A stretch of DNA of 64,000 nucleotides from Desulfovibrio fairfieldensis (GTDB taxonomy: Bacteria; Desulfobacterota; Desulfovibrionia; Desulfovibrionales; Desulfovibrionaceae). Position numbers and translations under genes: made by a program. Below are positions 17,601 through 26,122 of this stretch, one piece after another. The notes below the pieces were generated by a model. It worked only from the letters and a program-made list of their open reading frames with translations. It ran no database searches and was not told the origin of the DNA. Positions within the stretch are counted from its first letter, which is position 1. Each line of letters opens with the position of its first letter. Location of the stretch: contig NZ_CP014229.1 of assembly GCF_001553605.1 (NCBI RefSeq), forward strand, positions 1,020,501 through 1,084,500, given 5' to 3'.

Positions 17601-19376
17601 CTACGCTTTTTCGGCATCCACCGGCACAAACGAAAAGCCTTGCACGTCGAACAGGCCGCGCGCGGTGAGCTTGAGTTCCGGAATGACCGGCAGGGCCATG
17701 AAGCTCAGGGCCATGACCGGGTCCAGGTCCGGGTTGAGCGAGAAGTGCCGTCGCGCGGTCGCCAACAGCGCGGCCTTGCGCGCGGCCACTTCCCGGCCCG
17801 GCTCCGGGCTGATCAGTCCGGCCACGGGCAGGGGCAGGGCGGCCAGGGTCCGCCCGCGTTGCAGGCAGCAGATGCCGCCGCCCATGGCGCGCAGGCTTTC
17901 CACGGCAGCCAGCATGTCCCGGTCATTGCCGCCCGCCACCACGATATTGTGGGAATCATGGGCAATGCTGGTGGCAATGGCCCCATCAAACACCGCGTCC
18001 GGCCGCAGATAGCCGTGCAGGATGCCCACGCCGACCTTGCCTGTGGCCTTGTGGCGCTCCACCACGGCGATTTTCGCCAGACCGGGATTTTGTTGCGGAT
18101 CAAAACAGCCCCTGTCCAGCGCCACGGGCAGGATCAGAGCGCGCGTGATCAGCGATTGCGGGGTCAGGCCCATGACCCGCGCCCGGCCCGAGGGCACGGG
18201 CAGGCGCAGGGCCTCCTGTGTCAGCGGCGCGATATGGATCGTGTCCAGCACGTCCGAAGACGGCGGCGCGGCGGGAAGTTCCACGCAGAGACGTCCTTCC
18301 TGGGCCACTTGGCGTCCGGCCCTGAACACTTCGCGGACCCGGAATCCACGCAGATCGTCCACCAGACAGAAGTCCGCCGCCCAGCCCGGCGCAATGCCGC
18401 CCCGGTCCCGCATGTCGTAAAACACACAGCCGTTCAGCGTGGCCATGCCCACGGCCAGCAGCGGGTCCAGGCCCTCGGCCACGGCCAGGCGCAGGATTTC
18501 GTCCATATGCCCGCGTTCCAGCAGGTCCGCCGGGCTGCTGTCGTCCGTGCAGAAGCAGCAGCGGTGGGCGTTGTTGACATGCACCGCGCGCAGCAGGGCG
18601 GGCAGATTGCGCGCCGCCGAGCCGTGCCGCACAAAAACGTACATGCCGCGCGCCAGGCGCTGGACGACCTCCTCCGGGCTTTCGCATTCGTGGTCGCTGG
18701 CCACGCCCGTGCCGCAGTAGGCGTCCAGCCGCGCCTGGAGCAGGCCGGGGGCATGGCCGTCCAGGCGCTTGCCCGAGGCGCGGGCCAGGACGATTTTGTC
18801 CAGCACGGCGGGATCTCCGGCCAGCAGGCCGGGATAGTTCATCATTTCCCCCAGGGCGCAGACCCGTTCGTGCCCCATGAGCGGAGCCAGATCCGCGGCG
18901 GCCAGGACCGCGCCGGAATCCTCAAAGGGCGTGCAGGGCACGCAGGAGGGCAGCGCCAGGCGCAGATCCAGGGGCAGGTCCCGCGAGCTTTCCAACAGAT
19001 AACGCAGGCCGGTCAGACCCAGAACATTGGCGATTTCATGTGGATCGGCCACCACTGCGGCCGTGCCGTGCGGCACGACCAGACGGGCGAATTCCGCCGG
19101 GGTCAGCATGGTGGATTCCAGGTGCAGATGGGCGTCCATCAGGCCGGGCAGCATGAAACGCCCGCGCGCGTCCATGCGGCGGCGGGCCGGAAGCCCGCTT
19201 GGGCCGAAGCCCAGAAAAACCCCGTCGCCCGCGGTTACGGAAATGTCGCGCAGCAGGGTGCGGCTGAACACATCCACCACATTCACGTGTTCCACGCAGA
19301 GATCGGCCGGTTCCAGGCCTCGGGCCATGCGGATGCGCCGGGCCAGGGATTCGCTTGTGCGGGGGGGCGGAGACAT
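17601..19376 (-). CDS. ade: Adenine deaminase
   Basis: The 591-residue protein is an amidohydrolase of the adenine deaminase (Ade) family, converting adenine to hypoxanthine. Visible motifs are 'PGLMDAHLHLES' (metal-binding HxH), 'DPHEIANVLG', 'DGHAPGL', 'CTDDSSPADL' and the C-terminal 'TSIAHDSHNIVV' of the family. I chose ATG 19376 because GAGGAAG lies 5 nt upstream; a GTG at 19394 would overlap the EamA gene. It is the last gene of a four-gene minus-strand group. Confidence 0.9.
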   Translation of the reverse strand: MSPPPRTSESLARRIRMARGLEPADLCVEHVNVVDVFSRTLLRDISVTAGDGVFLGFGPSGLPARRRMDARGRFMLPGLMDAHLHLESTMLTPAEFARLVVPHGTAAVVADPHEIANVLGLTGLRYLLESSRDLPLDLRLALPSCVPCTPFEDSGAVLAAADLAPLMGHERVCALGEMMNYPGLLAGDPAVLDKIVLARASGKRLDGHAPGLLQARLDAYCGTGVASDHECESPEEVVQRLARGMYVFVRHGSAARNLPALLRAVHVNNAHRCCFCTDDSSPADLLERGHMDEILRLAVAEGLDPLLAVGMATLNGCVFYDMRDRGGIAPGWAADFCLVDDLRGFRVREVFRAGRQVAQEGRLCVELPAAPPSSDVLDTIHIAPLTQEALRLPVPSGRARVMGLTPQSLITRALILPVALDRGCFDPQQNPGLAKIAVVERHKATGKVGVGILHGYLRPDAVFDGAIATSIAHDSHNIVVAGGNDRDMLAAVESLRAMGGGICCLQRGRTLAALPLPVAGLISPEPGREVAARKAALLATARRHFSLNPDLDPVMALSFMALPVIPELKLTARGLFDVQGFSFVPVDAEKA

Positions 19377-19386
19377 GGGCGCTTCC

Positions 19387-20295
19387 TCAATCACGGCTTT
19401 TGTCCGTGGTCAGCAGCAGGACGGCGGCCAGCACCAGTCCGCTGCCGAACCAGCCGCCGAGGCTGAAATTTTCCTGCCAGAACAGCCAGACCCAGAGGGT
19501 GCTCAGCACCGGCTCCAGATGGCAGGTGACCGCCGCGCGCACCAGGCTGATGCGTTTGAGGCCCTGGCCGTAGCAGGTATAGGCGAAAAAGGTGCTGGTC
19601 ACGCCCAGCACGGCGAGCCAGAACCAGACGCGCGGCTCATGGTTGAGACTCACGGGCACGCAGAACCAGAGCGCGAGCACGCCCCCGGCAAGCATGAAGC
19701 CGTAAATGGTGGCCGTGGCGTAACGGTTCTGCCACCAGCGGTAAAAGGGATAGTGCGAGGCGTAACAGAGCCCGGTCAGCAGCCCGCAGCCGATGCCCAA
19801 AAGCGAGGTCCGCCCCGGCAGGCTGCCGCCGGAAAAGCAGACCAGGGTGGTGCCGGTCAGGGCCACGCTGATGGCCCCGATCTTGCGCGGCGAGATCCTT
19901 TCCCTGAAGAGCAGGCGGGAAAACACGGCCACCCAGACCGGCGCGGTATACAGCAGCACCACGGCCATGGCCGCGCCGCTGAGCTGGATGGCGTACTGGG
20001 TGGCCCCGAAAAAGACGCCCACGCCCCAGACCCCGAAGAGCAGAAAAATACCCGCGTCGCGGGGCCGGATGAACAGGCCCTTGTGCAGCGCGGCGTGGAC
20101 CAGGAACAACGCGCCGCCAAAGGCCGCGCGCCAGAAGGCGGTTTCCAGCGGGCTGACCCCGGCGCTCATGCAGATTTTGGAAATCACCCCGATCAGCGAC
20201 CAGAAAAAAGCCGCCAGCAGAATCCAGACATAGCCGCTCAGACGGTCGTTGCGCTGCATGGGAAGACTCCGTGAGGCTTGGGGGGATTCGTTCAT
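19387..20295 (-). CDS. EamA/DMT-family permease
   Basis: This 302-residue membrane protein has about ten helices in two EamA repeats (first from ~15, second from ~160). The 'SPLETAFWRAAFGGALFL' and 'ALTGTTLVCF' stretches are typical of the drug/metabolite transporter superfamily. The substrate is unknown. ATG 20295 overlaps the stop of the upstream gene (ATGA), supporting this start over earlier ones. Confidence 0.85.
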   Translation of the reverse strand: MNESPQASRSLPMQRNDRLSGYVWILLAAFFWSLIGVISKICMSAGVSPLETAFWRAAFGGALFLVHAALHKGLFIRPRDAGIFLLFGVWGVGVFFGATQYAIQLSGAAMAVVLLYTAPVWVAVFSRLLFRERISPRKIGAISVALTGTTLVCFSGGSLPGRTSLLGIGCGLLTGLCYASHYPFYRWWQNRYATATIYGFMLAGGVLALWFCVPVSLNHEPRVWFWLAVLGVTSTFFAYTCYGQGLKRISLVRAAVTCHLEPVLSTLWVWLFWQENFSLGGWFGSGLVLAAVLLLTTDKSRD

Positions 20296-21062
20296 TCCGC
20301 CAGGCCCAGAACCGCCAGCATCAGATCCGCCACCTGGGTCTGGCGCGCGGGCAGGGGCAGACCATTCCAGGCCCGCCCCGCCAGCCAGAGCGGCACCCGG
20401 CGGACCGGCTCCGTATTGTCGTAATGGCCGCAATCCGCATCCATGCCGTGGTCGCTGGTGATCAGCACGGCATAGCCCGCGTCCAGCCAGCGCGGCAGAT
20501 AACGGGCCAGCAGGCCGTCGGCCGCGCGCGCGGCTTCGCGGTAGGCGGGCGCGTCCGCTCCGGCCGCGTGCCCGGCGAAATCAATGCCCATGGAATGCGC
20601 CAGCAGCAGATCGGGTCCGTAGCGCAGCCGCAGGGCCTCGGCGTCGCGGAACAGTTCGTCGTCGGGATAGGCGTCCTGGCTGTAAAACAGGCCGTGTCCG
20701 ATGGGTAGGGCGGGGTCGTCGGTCAGGCGGTCCCGTTCCGGTTCAAAGGGCGCGCGGTTGCAGAGTTCGCTCATCCAGGAATAGGCGGCCGCCGCCGTGC
20801 TCAGGCCCGCGTCCCGCGCGCGCTGAAAAATGGTCGGCGCCGGGCAGAGGCGGGCGTCGTCGTTGCGCAGAATGCCGCTCCGCGCCGGGCTCAGGCCGCT
20901 GAGCAGGGTGGCGTAGAGCGGGCGGGACAGCGGGGGCAGCTCGGCTTCAAGCTCGGTAAAGCGGGCCTGCCCCGCTTCGGTGAGGGCGCGCAGGCAGCTC
21001 ATGCAGCGCCGGGCCGTGGCCGCGCCCAGGCCGTCCAGCAGCACAAAGGCCAGACGGGACAT
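20292..21062 (-). CDS. Alkaline-phosphatase-superfamily phosphodiesterase/pyrophosphatase-like protein
   Basis: The 256-residue protein starts 'MSRLAFVLLDGLGAATARRC' and has the metal-site pattern of the type I phosphodiesterase/nucleotide pyrophosphatase family: Asp10 near the N terminus, a Thr/Ser nucleophile candidate in 'LYATLLSGLSPARSGI', 'HSMGIDFAGH' (Asp and His) and 'ITSDHGMDADCGHYDN' (DH and H). It has no signal peptide, so it is probably cytoplasmic. The substrate is not predictable. Start and stop overlap both neighbours, indicating an operon. Confidence 0.75.
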   Translation of the reverse strand: MSRLAFVLLDGLGAATARRCMSCLRALTEAGQARFTELEAELPPLSRPLYATLLSGLSPARSGILRNDDARLCPAPTIFQRARDAGLSTAAAAYSWMSELCNRAPFEPERDRLTDDPALPIGHGLFYSQDAYPDDELFRDAEALRLRYGPDLLLAHSMGIDFAGHAAGADAPAYREAARAADGLLARYLPRWLDAGYAVLITSDHGMDADCGHYDNTEPVRRVPLWLAGRAWNGLPLPARQTQVADLMLAVLGLAE

Positions 21063-22165
21063 TACCAGTCCCCCCGGCCCGCCGGGCGTTGGGGAAAATC
21101 CAGGGCCGCGGCTTCCGCATGGAGTTGGGCGGCGGTGACGCCCCGGACCTTGAAGTTTTCCTTCAGCCAGCGCAGATAGTCGTAAATTTTTTGCAGCAGC
21201 GCGTCGGCCGCGGCCTGATCCGGCACGTTGGGCGACGCGCCGGGCAGCATTTCCGAGGAATGCCAGAACAGACTGAGCACCTTGCCGCCGCGTCGCGCGT
21301 GCAGGCGGCTGGCCAGACGCATGACGCGCGGACTGTGCCAGACCGGATTGGGGCTCAGCGCGCCCCAGAAATGAAAGGAATCCAGCAGACCGGCCTTGCG
21401 GCGGGCCAGGCCGTACCAGAGCCGCGCCAGGGCGGGCGAGAGCGGGATCTGGGTGATGGGCGCTTCCAGCAGACGGCGGCCCGACAGATCCTCGGCCCAG
21501 TAGGGATCGGCCGGGGCCAGAAAATGGTCCGGCCCGTCCCTGAAAGCGCGCAGCGGGCAGACGGAGCTGTCCACGCTGATGCCCGCCTCGGCCAGCAGCG
21601 GCCGCACCACGGCTTTCAGATCCCAGCGGCCCATGCGGAAACTGGTCAGGGGCGCGGACTGGAAGTCCCGCCCGGCGTCCAGCAGGGTGCGCAGCCGCCG
21701 GCGCAGCAGGTCGCGCGGCAGGCGGTCGGTGCGCGTGGGCGGACCGTCGGCCTTATGGGCGGCAGTCCCGGTTCCGGCCCGGTTTTCAACCAGGGGCGGG
21801 GTGCTCCAGTGGTGCAGATGCGCGCCGATTTCCGCGCCGCAGTGGTCGCGCATCCAGGCCAGCACGGGCCGGGCTTCGGCGCTGGCAAAGACCGTGTGGG
21901 CGCAGAACAGGGTCAGCGGAAAGCCCAGCTCCCGGCTCAGCGGGGCCAGGCGGGGCAGCAGGGCCACATTGCGCACGCCGCAATCCGAGGCGGCGTAGCG
22001 GCCGGAGAACAGCCCTTCCTCTTCCACATCCAGACTGACGACGACGCGCAGGGCGGGCGCGTCCGCGCGCGCTTCGGAGGCGATAGTGCTCATCGGCGCA
22101 TAATAAGCCGGGATGCCCGGCAAGGCAATGCCGGGCGGGGCTTGTAACAGGGCAATCGACTGCAT
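21062..22165 (-). CDS. Polysaccharide-deacetylase-family protein
   Basis: The 367-residue protein has a NodB-like pattern: 'VVSLDVEEEGLFSGRY' (catalytic and metal Asp), 'GAEIGAHLHHWSTPP' (metal His pair), 'TSFRMGRW' and a C-terminal 'FWHSSEM' with a catalytic-type His. Such enzymes remove acetyl groups from sugars in envelope polysaccharides. The start is uncertain: ATG 22165 has GGAG 10 nt upstream, while ATG 22093 has no ribosome site. It is first in the unit running to adenine deaminase. Confidence 0.75.
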   Translation of the reverse strand: MQSIALLQAPPGIALPGIPAYYAPMSTIASEARADAPALRVVVSLDVEEEGLFSGRYAASDCGVRNVALLPRLAPLSRELGFPLTLFCAHTVFASAEARPVLAWMRDHCGAEIGAHLHHWSTPPLVENRAGTGTAAHKADGPPTRTDRLPRDLLRRRLRTLLDAGRDFQSAPLTSFRMGRWDLKAVVRPLLAEAGISVDSSVCPLRAFRDGPDHFLAPADPYWAEDLSGRRLLEAPITQIPLSPALARLWYGLARRKAGLLDSFHFWGALSPNPVWHSPRVMRLASRLHARRGGKVLSLFWHSSEMLPGASPNVPDQAAADALLQKIYDYLRWLKENFKVRGVTAAQLHAEAAALDFPQRPAGRGDW

Positions 22166-22456
22166 GCCTCAATCTCCGGATATTCATCTGTTTCCATAAG
22201 TATGTCTTTCTTCCTTCCTTACACCCGTGAACGCAGCCGACACGGGCGGCAAGTGAGCGGGGGGCGGATTTTGCAAAATAACCGCAAAGGTACAGGAAGC
22301 CTGACGCAAGAGCATGTTTCTTTTTCGTCCTGGACACAAAAAATGCCATCCTGTTCATGCGCTTGCTCCGGGACTTGCAAAAGCGCGCGGAATGCATAGT
22401 ATGCTGGCAACCGCAAGCCGTAACCTGTTACGGCGCGCGTTTTCCACAGGAGCCCT

Positions 22457-23584
22457 ATGACGCGACCGTTGAACGTGCTTTTTCTCATGGAAGATCTCTG
22501 TTTCGGCGGCACCCAGCGCCAGACGCTGGAGCTGGCCCGCCGCCTGGACCGGAAGCGTTTTTCCCCGGCCATGCTCACCCTCACCGGCGCGACGGATCTG
22601 GACAGCGCGGCCCGTGACGCGGGCATCGGCCTGACGCATCTGGGCGCGTCCCGCAGCGCGGCCCCCTTCTTTTTTCTGCGCCTGGCCCCGGCCCTGCGGC
22701 GGGCCGCCCCGGACATTCTGGTGCCCTGCACGGCCCTGCCCAACATCTGGGGCCGGATCTGGGGGCGGGCGCTGGACGTGCCCGTGGTCGTGGGCACCTG
22801 CCGGGGCGGCGGCGGCCCCAAACGCCAGCACGAGCGCTGGCTCTGGCGTCTGACCCGGCATATGGTCTGCAATTCCGAAGCCCTGTTCCAGACGCTCCAG
22901 GGCCTGGGCGTGCCCGCCGGACATCTGAGCTACATTCCCAACGGGGTGGACGTGGACTTTTTCCGGCCCGGCGAAAATCCCCCTTCGGCGCGGGAGCCGG
23001 TGGTCTTGTGCGTGGCGCGCCTGGCGCGCGACAAGGATCATTTGGCCCTGCTGCGGGCCTTTGAACTGATTCTGCAAAGCCGTCCGGAGGCCCGCCTGCG
23101 CATTGTGGGAGACGGCCCGGAAGAGGGGGCCCTGAAGCAATGGGCGCGTGAGCATCCGGCGGGCGCGCGGGTGGACTTTTTCCCCGGCGGCATGGACATG
23201 CGCGAACACTACGCGGCGGCCCGGCTGTTTGTCCTGGCCTCCGTGCGCGAGGGCCAGCCCAATGTCATTCTGGAGGCCATGAGCTGCGGCCTGCCGGTCT
23301 GCGCCACGGCGGTGGGCGGCATTCCCCGTCTGGTGGAGGAAAACGGCAACGGCTTCTTGTCCGCGGCGGGCGATGACCGGGCCCTGGCCCGCAACTGCCT
23401 GCGCCTGCTGGACGATCCGCAGTCCGGCGACGCTCTGGGCCGGGCCGGACGCCTGCGCGTGGAGCGCGATTTCTCCTTTACGGCCATGGTGGACGCGCAT
23501 CAGGAGCTTTTCGAGCGCCTCTGGCGGGAGCACAGCCGGAAAACGCCGTCAGCCGGCCAGCGAGAAGCCCAAGCTGGAACATAG
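22457..23584 (+). CDS. Family 4 glycosyltransferase
   Basis: The 375-residue GT-B enzyme has an N-terminal acceptor domain ('FLMEDLCFGGTQRQTLELARRL') and a C-terminal donor domain with 'VARLARDKDHLALLRAF', 'GDGPEEGALK' and the E-x7-E motif ('EGQPNVILEAMSCGLPV') of GT4 retaining transferases. It probably adds a sugar to lipopolysaccharide or another envelope glycan, judging by the glycosyltransferase and hldE genes downstream. It is transcribed divergently from the deacetylase unit. Confidence 0.88.
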   Translation: MTRPLNVLFLMEDLCFGGTQRQTLELARRLDRKRFSPAMLTLTGATDLDSAARDAGIGLTHLGASRSAAPFFFLRLAPALRRAAPDILVPCTALPNIWGRIWGRALDVPVVVGTCRGGGGPKRQHERWLWRLTRHMVCNSEALFQTLQGLGVPAGHLSYIPNGVDVDFFRPGENPPSAREPVVLCVARLARDKDHLALLRAFELILQSRPEARLRIVGDGPEEGALKQWAREHPAGARVDFFPGGMDMREHYAAARLFVLASVREGQPNVILEAMSCGLPVCATAVGGIPRLVEENGNGFLSAAGDDRALARNCLRLLDDPQSGDALGRAGRLRVERDFSFTAMVDAHQELFERLWREHSRKTPSAGQREAQAGT

Positions 23585-23591
23585 ACACGCT

Positions 23592-24122
23592 ATGAACAAC
23601 TTTTTTTCTTTTTCCAGGTCATGGGCAACAGGCGTTCTGATCGTGCTGCTGGCCATGTCCCCGACAGGGGCCGCCCCGGCCCTGGCCGACGAATCCCCGT
23701 CCGGCGCCGCGGCTCCGGCCGCCGGGGAAAAGGCCGTCCCCGCGTCGTCGTCCCCGTCGCTTCCGGCGGCATCGGCGGACGCGCCCACGCCCGCAGAAGT
23801 GACGGAACTCTGGACCGGTTCGCTGTATACCTCCACCTTCCGGGTGGGCCTGTGTTTTTCGGCCCAGGGCAAGGTGCGGGGCGTGCTGCATCTGCGTCTT
23901 GCTAACGGCCAGGTGGATGTTTACCACTTTGAGGGCAGCGTGAAAGACAACGCCATTGAAGCCTCCCATTCCTCGGGCCACAGGTTCAAGGGTCGTCTGA
24001 GCGCGCCGGACAAGGTGGAAGGCACAATCAGCCTTAAAAACGGCATGAAGATCAAGCTCGAAGGCAAGCGCGTCCAGGACGTGCCGCTGGCGTCCGGGGA
24101 CTGCGCGCCTCTGCCGGACTAG
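23592..24122 (+). CDS. Exported protein of unknown function
   Basis: The 176-residue product has a signal peptide (hydrophobic ~14-30, likely cleavage after 'ALA'), an Ala/Pro/Ser-rich linker to about residue 72, then a ~100-residue domain rich in beta strands ('GKVRGVLHLRLANGQVDVYHFEG'). The domain has a repeated pattern of variable strand and Gly turns, possibly a small barrel. I do not recognise a family. ATG 23592 lies 7 bp after the glycosyltransferase stop and 20 bp before the next glycosyltransferase, so it is probably an operon member acting in the periplasm. Confidence 0.65.
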   Translation: MNNFFSFSRSWATGVLIVLLAMSPTGAAPALADESPSGAAAPAAGEKAVPASSSPSLPAASADAPTPAEVTELWTGSLYTSTFRVGLCFSAQGKVRGVLHLRLANGQVDVYHFEGSVKDNAIEASHSSGHRFKGRLSAPDKVEGTISLKNGMKIKLEGKRVQDVPLASGDCAPLPD

Positions 24123-24142
24123 GTTATTTCAGGAGTAATTCC

Positions 24143-25318
24143 ATGCTGATGTTCTGGTTCTGCGTGGCCCTGGCTCAGTGCGGCCTGCTCTGGCTTCTGG
24201 CCCGCTGCGGGCGTTCCCTGGTCCGGAAGGCCGGAGAGGAGCGCGAGGCGAACCGTTTCACGCCTCCGGGCGGTTGGCCCAGGGCGGCGATGATCATTCC
24301 GGTGGCGGGCGCGCATCCGCGCATGGTCGAGGCCCTGAGCAGCCTGCTGCGTCAGGATTATCCGGATCTGCTGCCGGTGCTGGTGACGGCCACGGCCGAG
24401 GAACCGGCGGCCGGGCTGATCCGCACGCTGCGGGAGGATTTCCCGGCCCTGCGGCATGTGGTGGCCGGTCCGGCCGCCGGTTGCGGCCAGAAAAACCACA
24501 ACAGTTTGCAGGGCGTGGCCGCCGTGGGCGACGCGGCGGACGTCTATGTGTTCTGCGACAGCACCCATCTGGCCGCAGAGGATTTCGTGCGCTGCCTTGT
24601 GGGACCCGTGGCCAGGGGAGAGGCGGCGTTCAGCACCGGCTACCATACGGTGGAGCCGCGCGACCAGCGCCCGGTGACCCTGGCCTATGCGCTCAGCGTG
24701 CTGCTGATGCGCTTTTTGCAGGCCCTCTCGGCCTTCACCCAGCCCTGGGGCGGGGCCATGGCCATGAGCCGGGCCGCTTTTGAACGCTACGGCGTGGCCG
24801 AACTCTGGGCCCATAATGTGGTGGACGATTGTTCCCTGGGCGCGCTGCTGCAGGGCCGGGGCGTGCATGTGCGTCTGTGCGCCGGGGCCTTGCTGCGCAC
24901 CGAGGCCGCGGACCACGCCCTGCCGGTCTGGCGGGCCTGGATGGAACGCCAGGTGCTGTTTCTCAAGTTCTGCATACCCGGCCAATGGCTGCTGCTCGGG
25001 GTGCTGGCCGTCCTGATGGCCGTGCCCCCGCTGGGCGCGGCTCTGGCCCTGCTCGGCGGCCTGCTGGGCCTGGGCAGCGGGGCGGCCGTGCTGCTGGCCC
25101 TGCTCTGGCTGGCCGCGCTGGCGGCTGCGCTGGGGCCCTGGCGGGCCTTTTTGCCCCGGTCCGTGCCCCTGGGGCGCTGGCTCTGGGCTTTTGTCTGCGC
25201 GGTGGGCATGTTTGTTCTGGTCTATCTGCGCACCATTCCCGCCAGGGAGATTGTCTGGCGGGATACGGCCTATACGGTGGGGCAGGGCGGCACGGTGCTC
25301 GGCGTGCGGCGGCGTTGA
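24143..25318 (+). CDS. Family 2/21 membrane glycosyltransferase
   Basis: The 391-residue protein has an N-terminal membrane helix, a GT-A domain (~45-280) and three to four C-terminal helices. Features are 'AAMIIPVAGAHPRMVEALSSLL', 'CDSTHLAAED' (metal-binding Asp), and 'VVDDCSLGALLQGRG' followed by 'ERQVLFLKF'. The latter recalls the D-Q/RxxRW region of processive GT2 and ceramide-glucosyltransferase-like (GT21) enzymes. It probably glycosylates a lipid acceptor at the inner membrane. Confidence 0.8.
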   Translation: MLMFWFCVALAQCGLLWLLARCGRSLVRKAGEEREANRFTPPGGWPRAAMIIPVAGAHPRMVEALSSLLRQDYPDLLPVLVTATAEEPAAGLIRTLREDFPALRHVVAGPAAGCGQKNHNSLQGVAAVGDAADVYVFCDSTHLAAEDFVRCLVGPVARGEAAFSTGYHTVEPRDQRPVTLAYALSVLLMRFLQALSAFTQPWGGAMAMSRAAFERYGVAELWAHNVVDDCSLGALLQGRGVHVRLCAGALLRTEAADHALPVWRAWMERQVLFLKFCIPGQWLLLGVLAVLMAVPPLGAALALLGGLLGLGSGAAVLLALLWLAALAAALGPWRAFLPRSVPLGRWLWAFVCAVGMFVLVYLRTIPAREIVWRDTAYTVGQGGTVLGVRRR

Positions 25319-26122
25319 CCGCGCGGGACAACGGGACAGGCCCAATCCGTTTTCAGCTCGCTCTCCGCCTGTTGTTTTATTCCGCCCTCCGGGCACGGGG
25401 CTTACGGCGTGCCGCCGTTTGGGCCGCCTGCGCGGCGCGCGGCAGGGGGCCGGGGGCGGCAGCCCCCAGGCCCCCTACAACCCCCTGCCCCCGCTGTGAG
25501 CCGTAACGTAATGGCGCGGCGTAAAGCGGAGCCTGCCCGCGTGCGGGCAAGCTCCTGAGCGCCGCGTTTCAATTTTTTTCAATGGCATAGCCGTTCATGC
25601 CGCGCGGTTCTGGTGCTCTGTAAGTCGGGCTTTGCCTGAACAGTATAACGCATCGGCGCGGCGTCCCACGGGTCTTGCTCGCGGGGCGAGCTACGCCCCG
25701 AAATCGCCGCGCGTCAATGAGCCAATTTCCGGTAAAAGACGAAGTTTCAACGCGGAGCCCAGCCGTCAATGGCAATTGCGCGGCGCGGAGGGAAATCGCC
25801 TGAGCGCAGCGAAGGAAGCTCCCGCAGCAAAAGACGCGCCGCCCTCGAAAGCCAGGAGCATTGGAAAGCCTTGCAGGGGTGTTCCGGGGGGCAAGGGGGC
25901 CTGCCCCGCGCCGGGAGGCGTAAAGTCTCCGTGCCCGCAGGGCGGAATAAAACAACGTGCGGAGAACGAATTGGTCCGGGCTCCGGGCGGCCGTTTTGAC
26001 ACTTGCCCCGGCCCGGCGTAATAATGGATGTGTTGTACTGACGCTTGTCGGCCGATTTTCGGTATTGCGGCCGCGCGGCGCGGTTTTTTATCGTCTTCTT
26101 ATGGATATGTGGTAGTTGCGCT
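25319..26122. repeat. Non-coding ~800-bp gap bounded by an inverted repeat
   Basis: No gene is convincing here. 25371-25397 and 25928-25954 are inverted copies differing at one of 27 bases, and similarity extends weakly outward. Inside are GC-rich hairpins, for example GCCTGCCCGC with GCGGGCAAGC around 25532-25553, and two C/G-tract-rich stretches (25440-25495, 25880-25920). Short open frames here have no ribosome sites. It looks like a decayed intergenic element. Confidence 0.6.
25996..26024 (+). promoter_or_regulatory. Sigma-70 promoter for the permease/ABC-glycosyltransferase unit
   Basis: TTGACA (25996-26001) and TAATAA (26019-26024) are 17 bp apart, about 100 bp before the permease start. 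The hexamers and spacer are the same as at the rpsT promoter. Confidence 0.65.

Noticed and set aside
25632..26021. Possible genes in the gap before the permease
   Set aside because: The frames on both strands are short, lack ribosome sites and lie across inverted repeats and GC-tracts.
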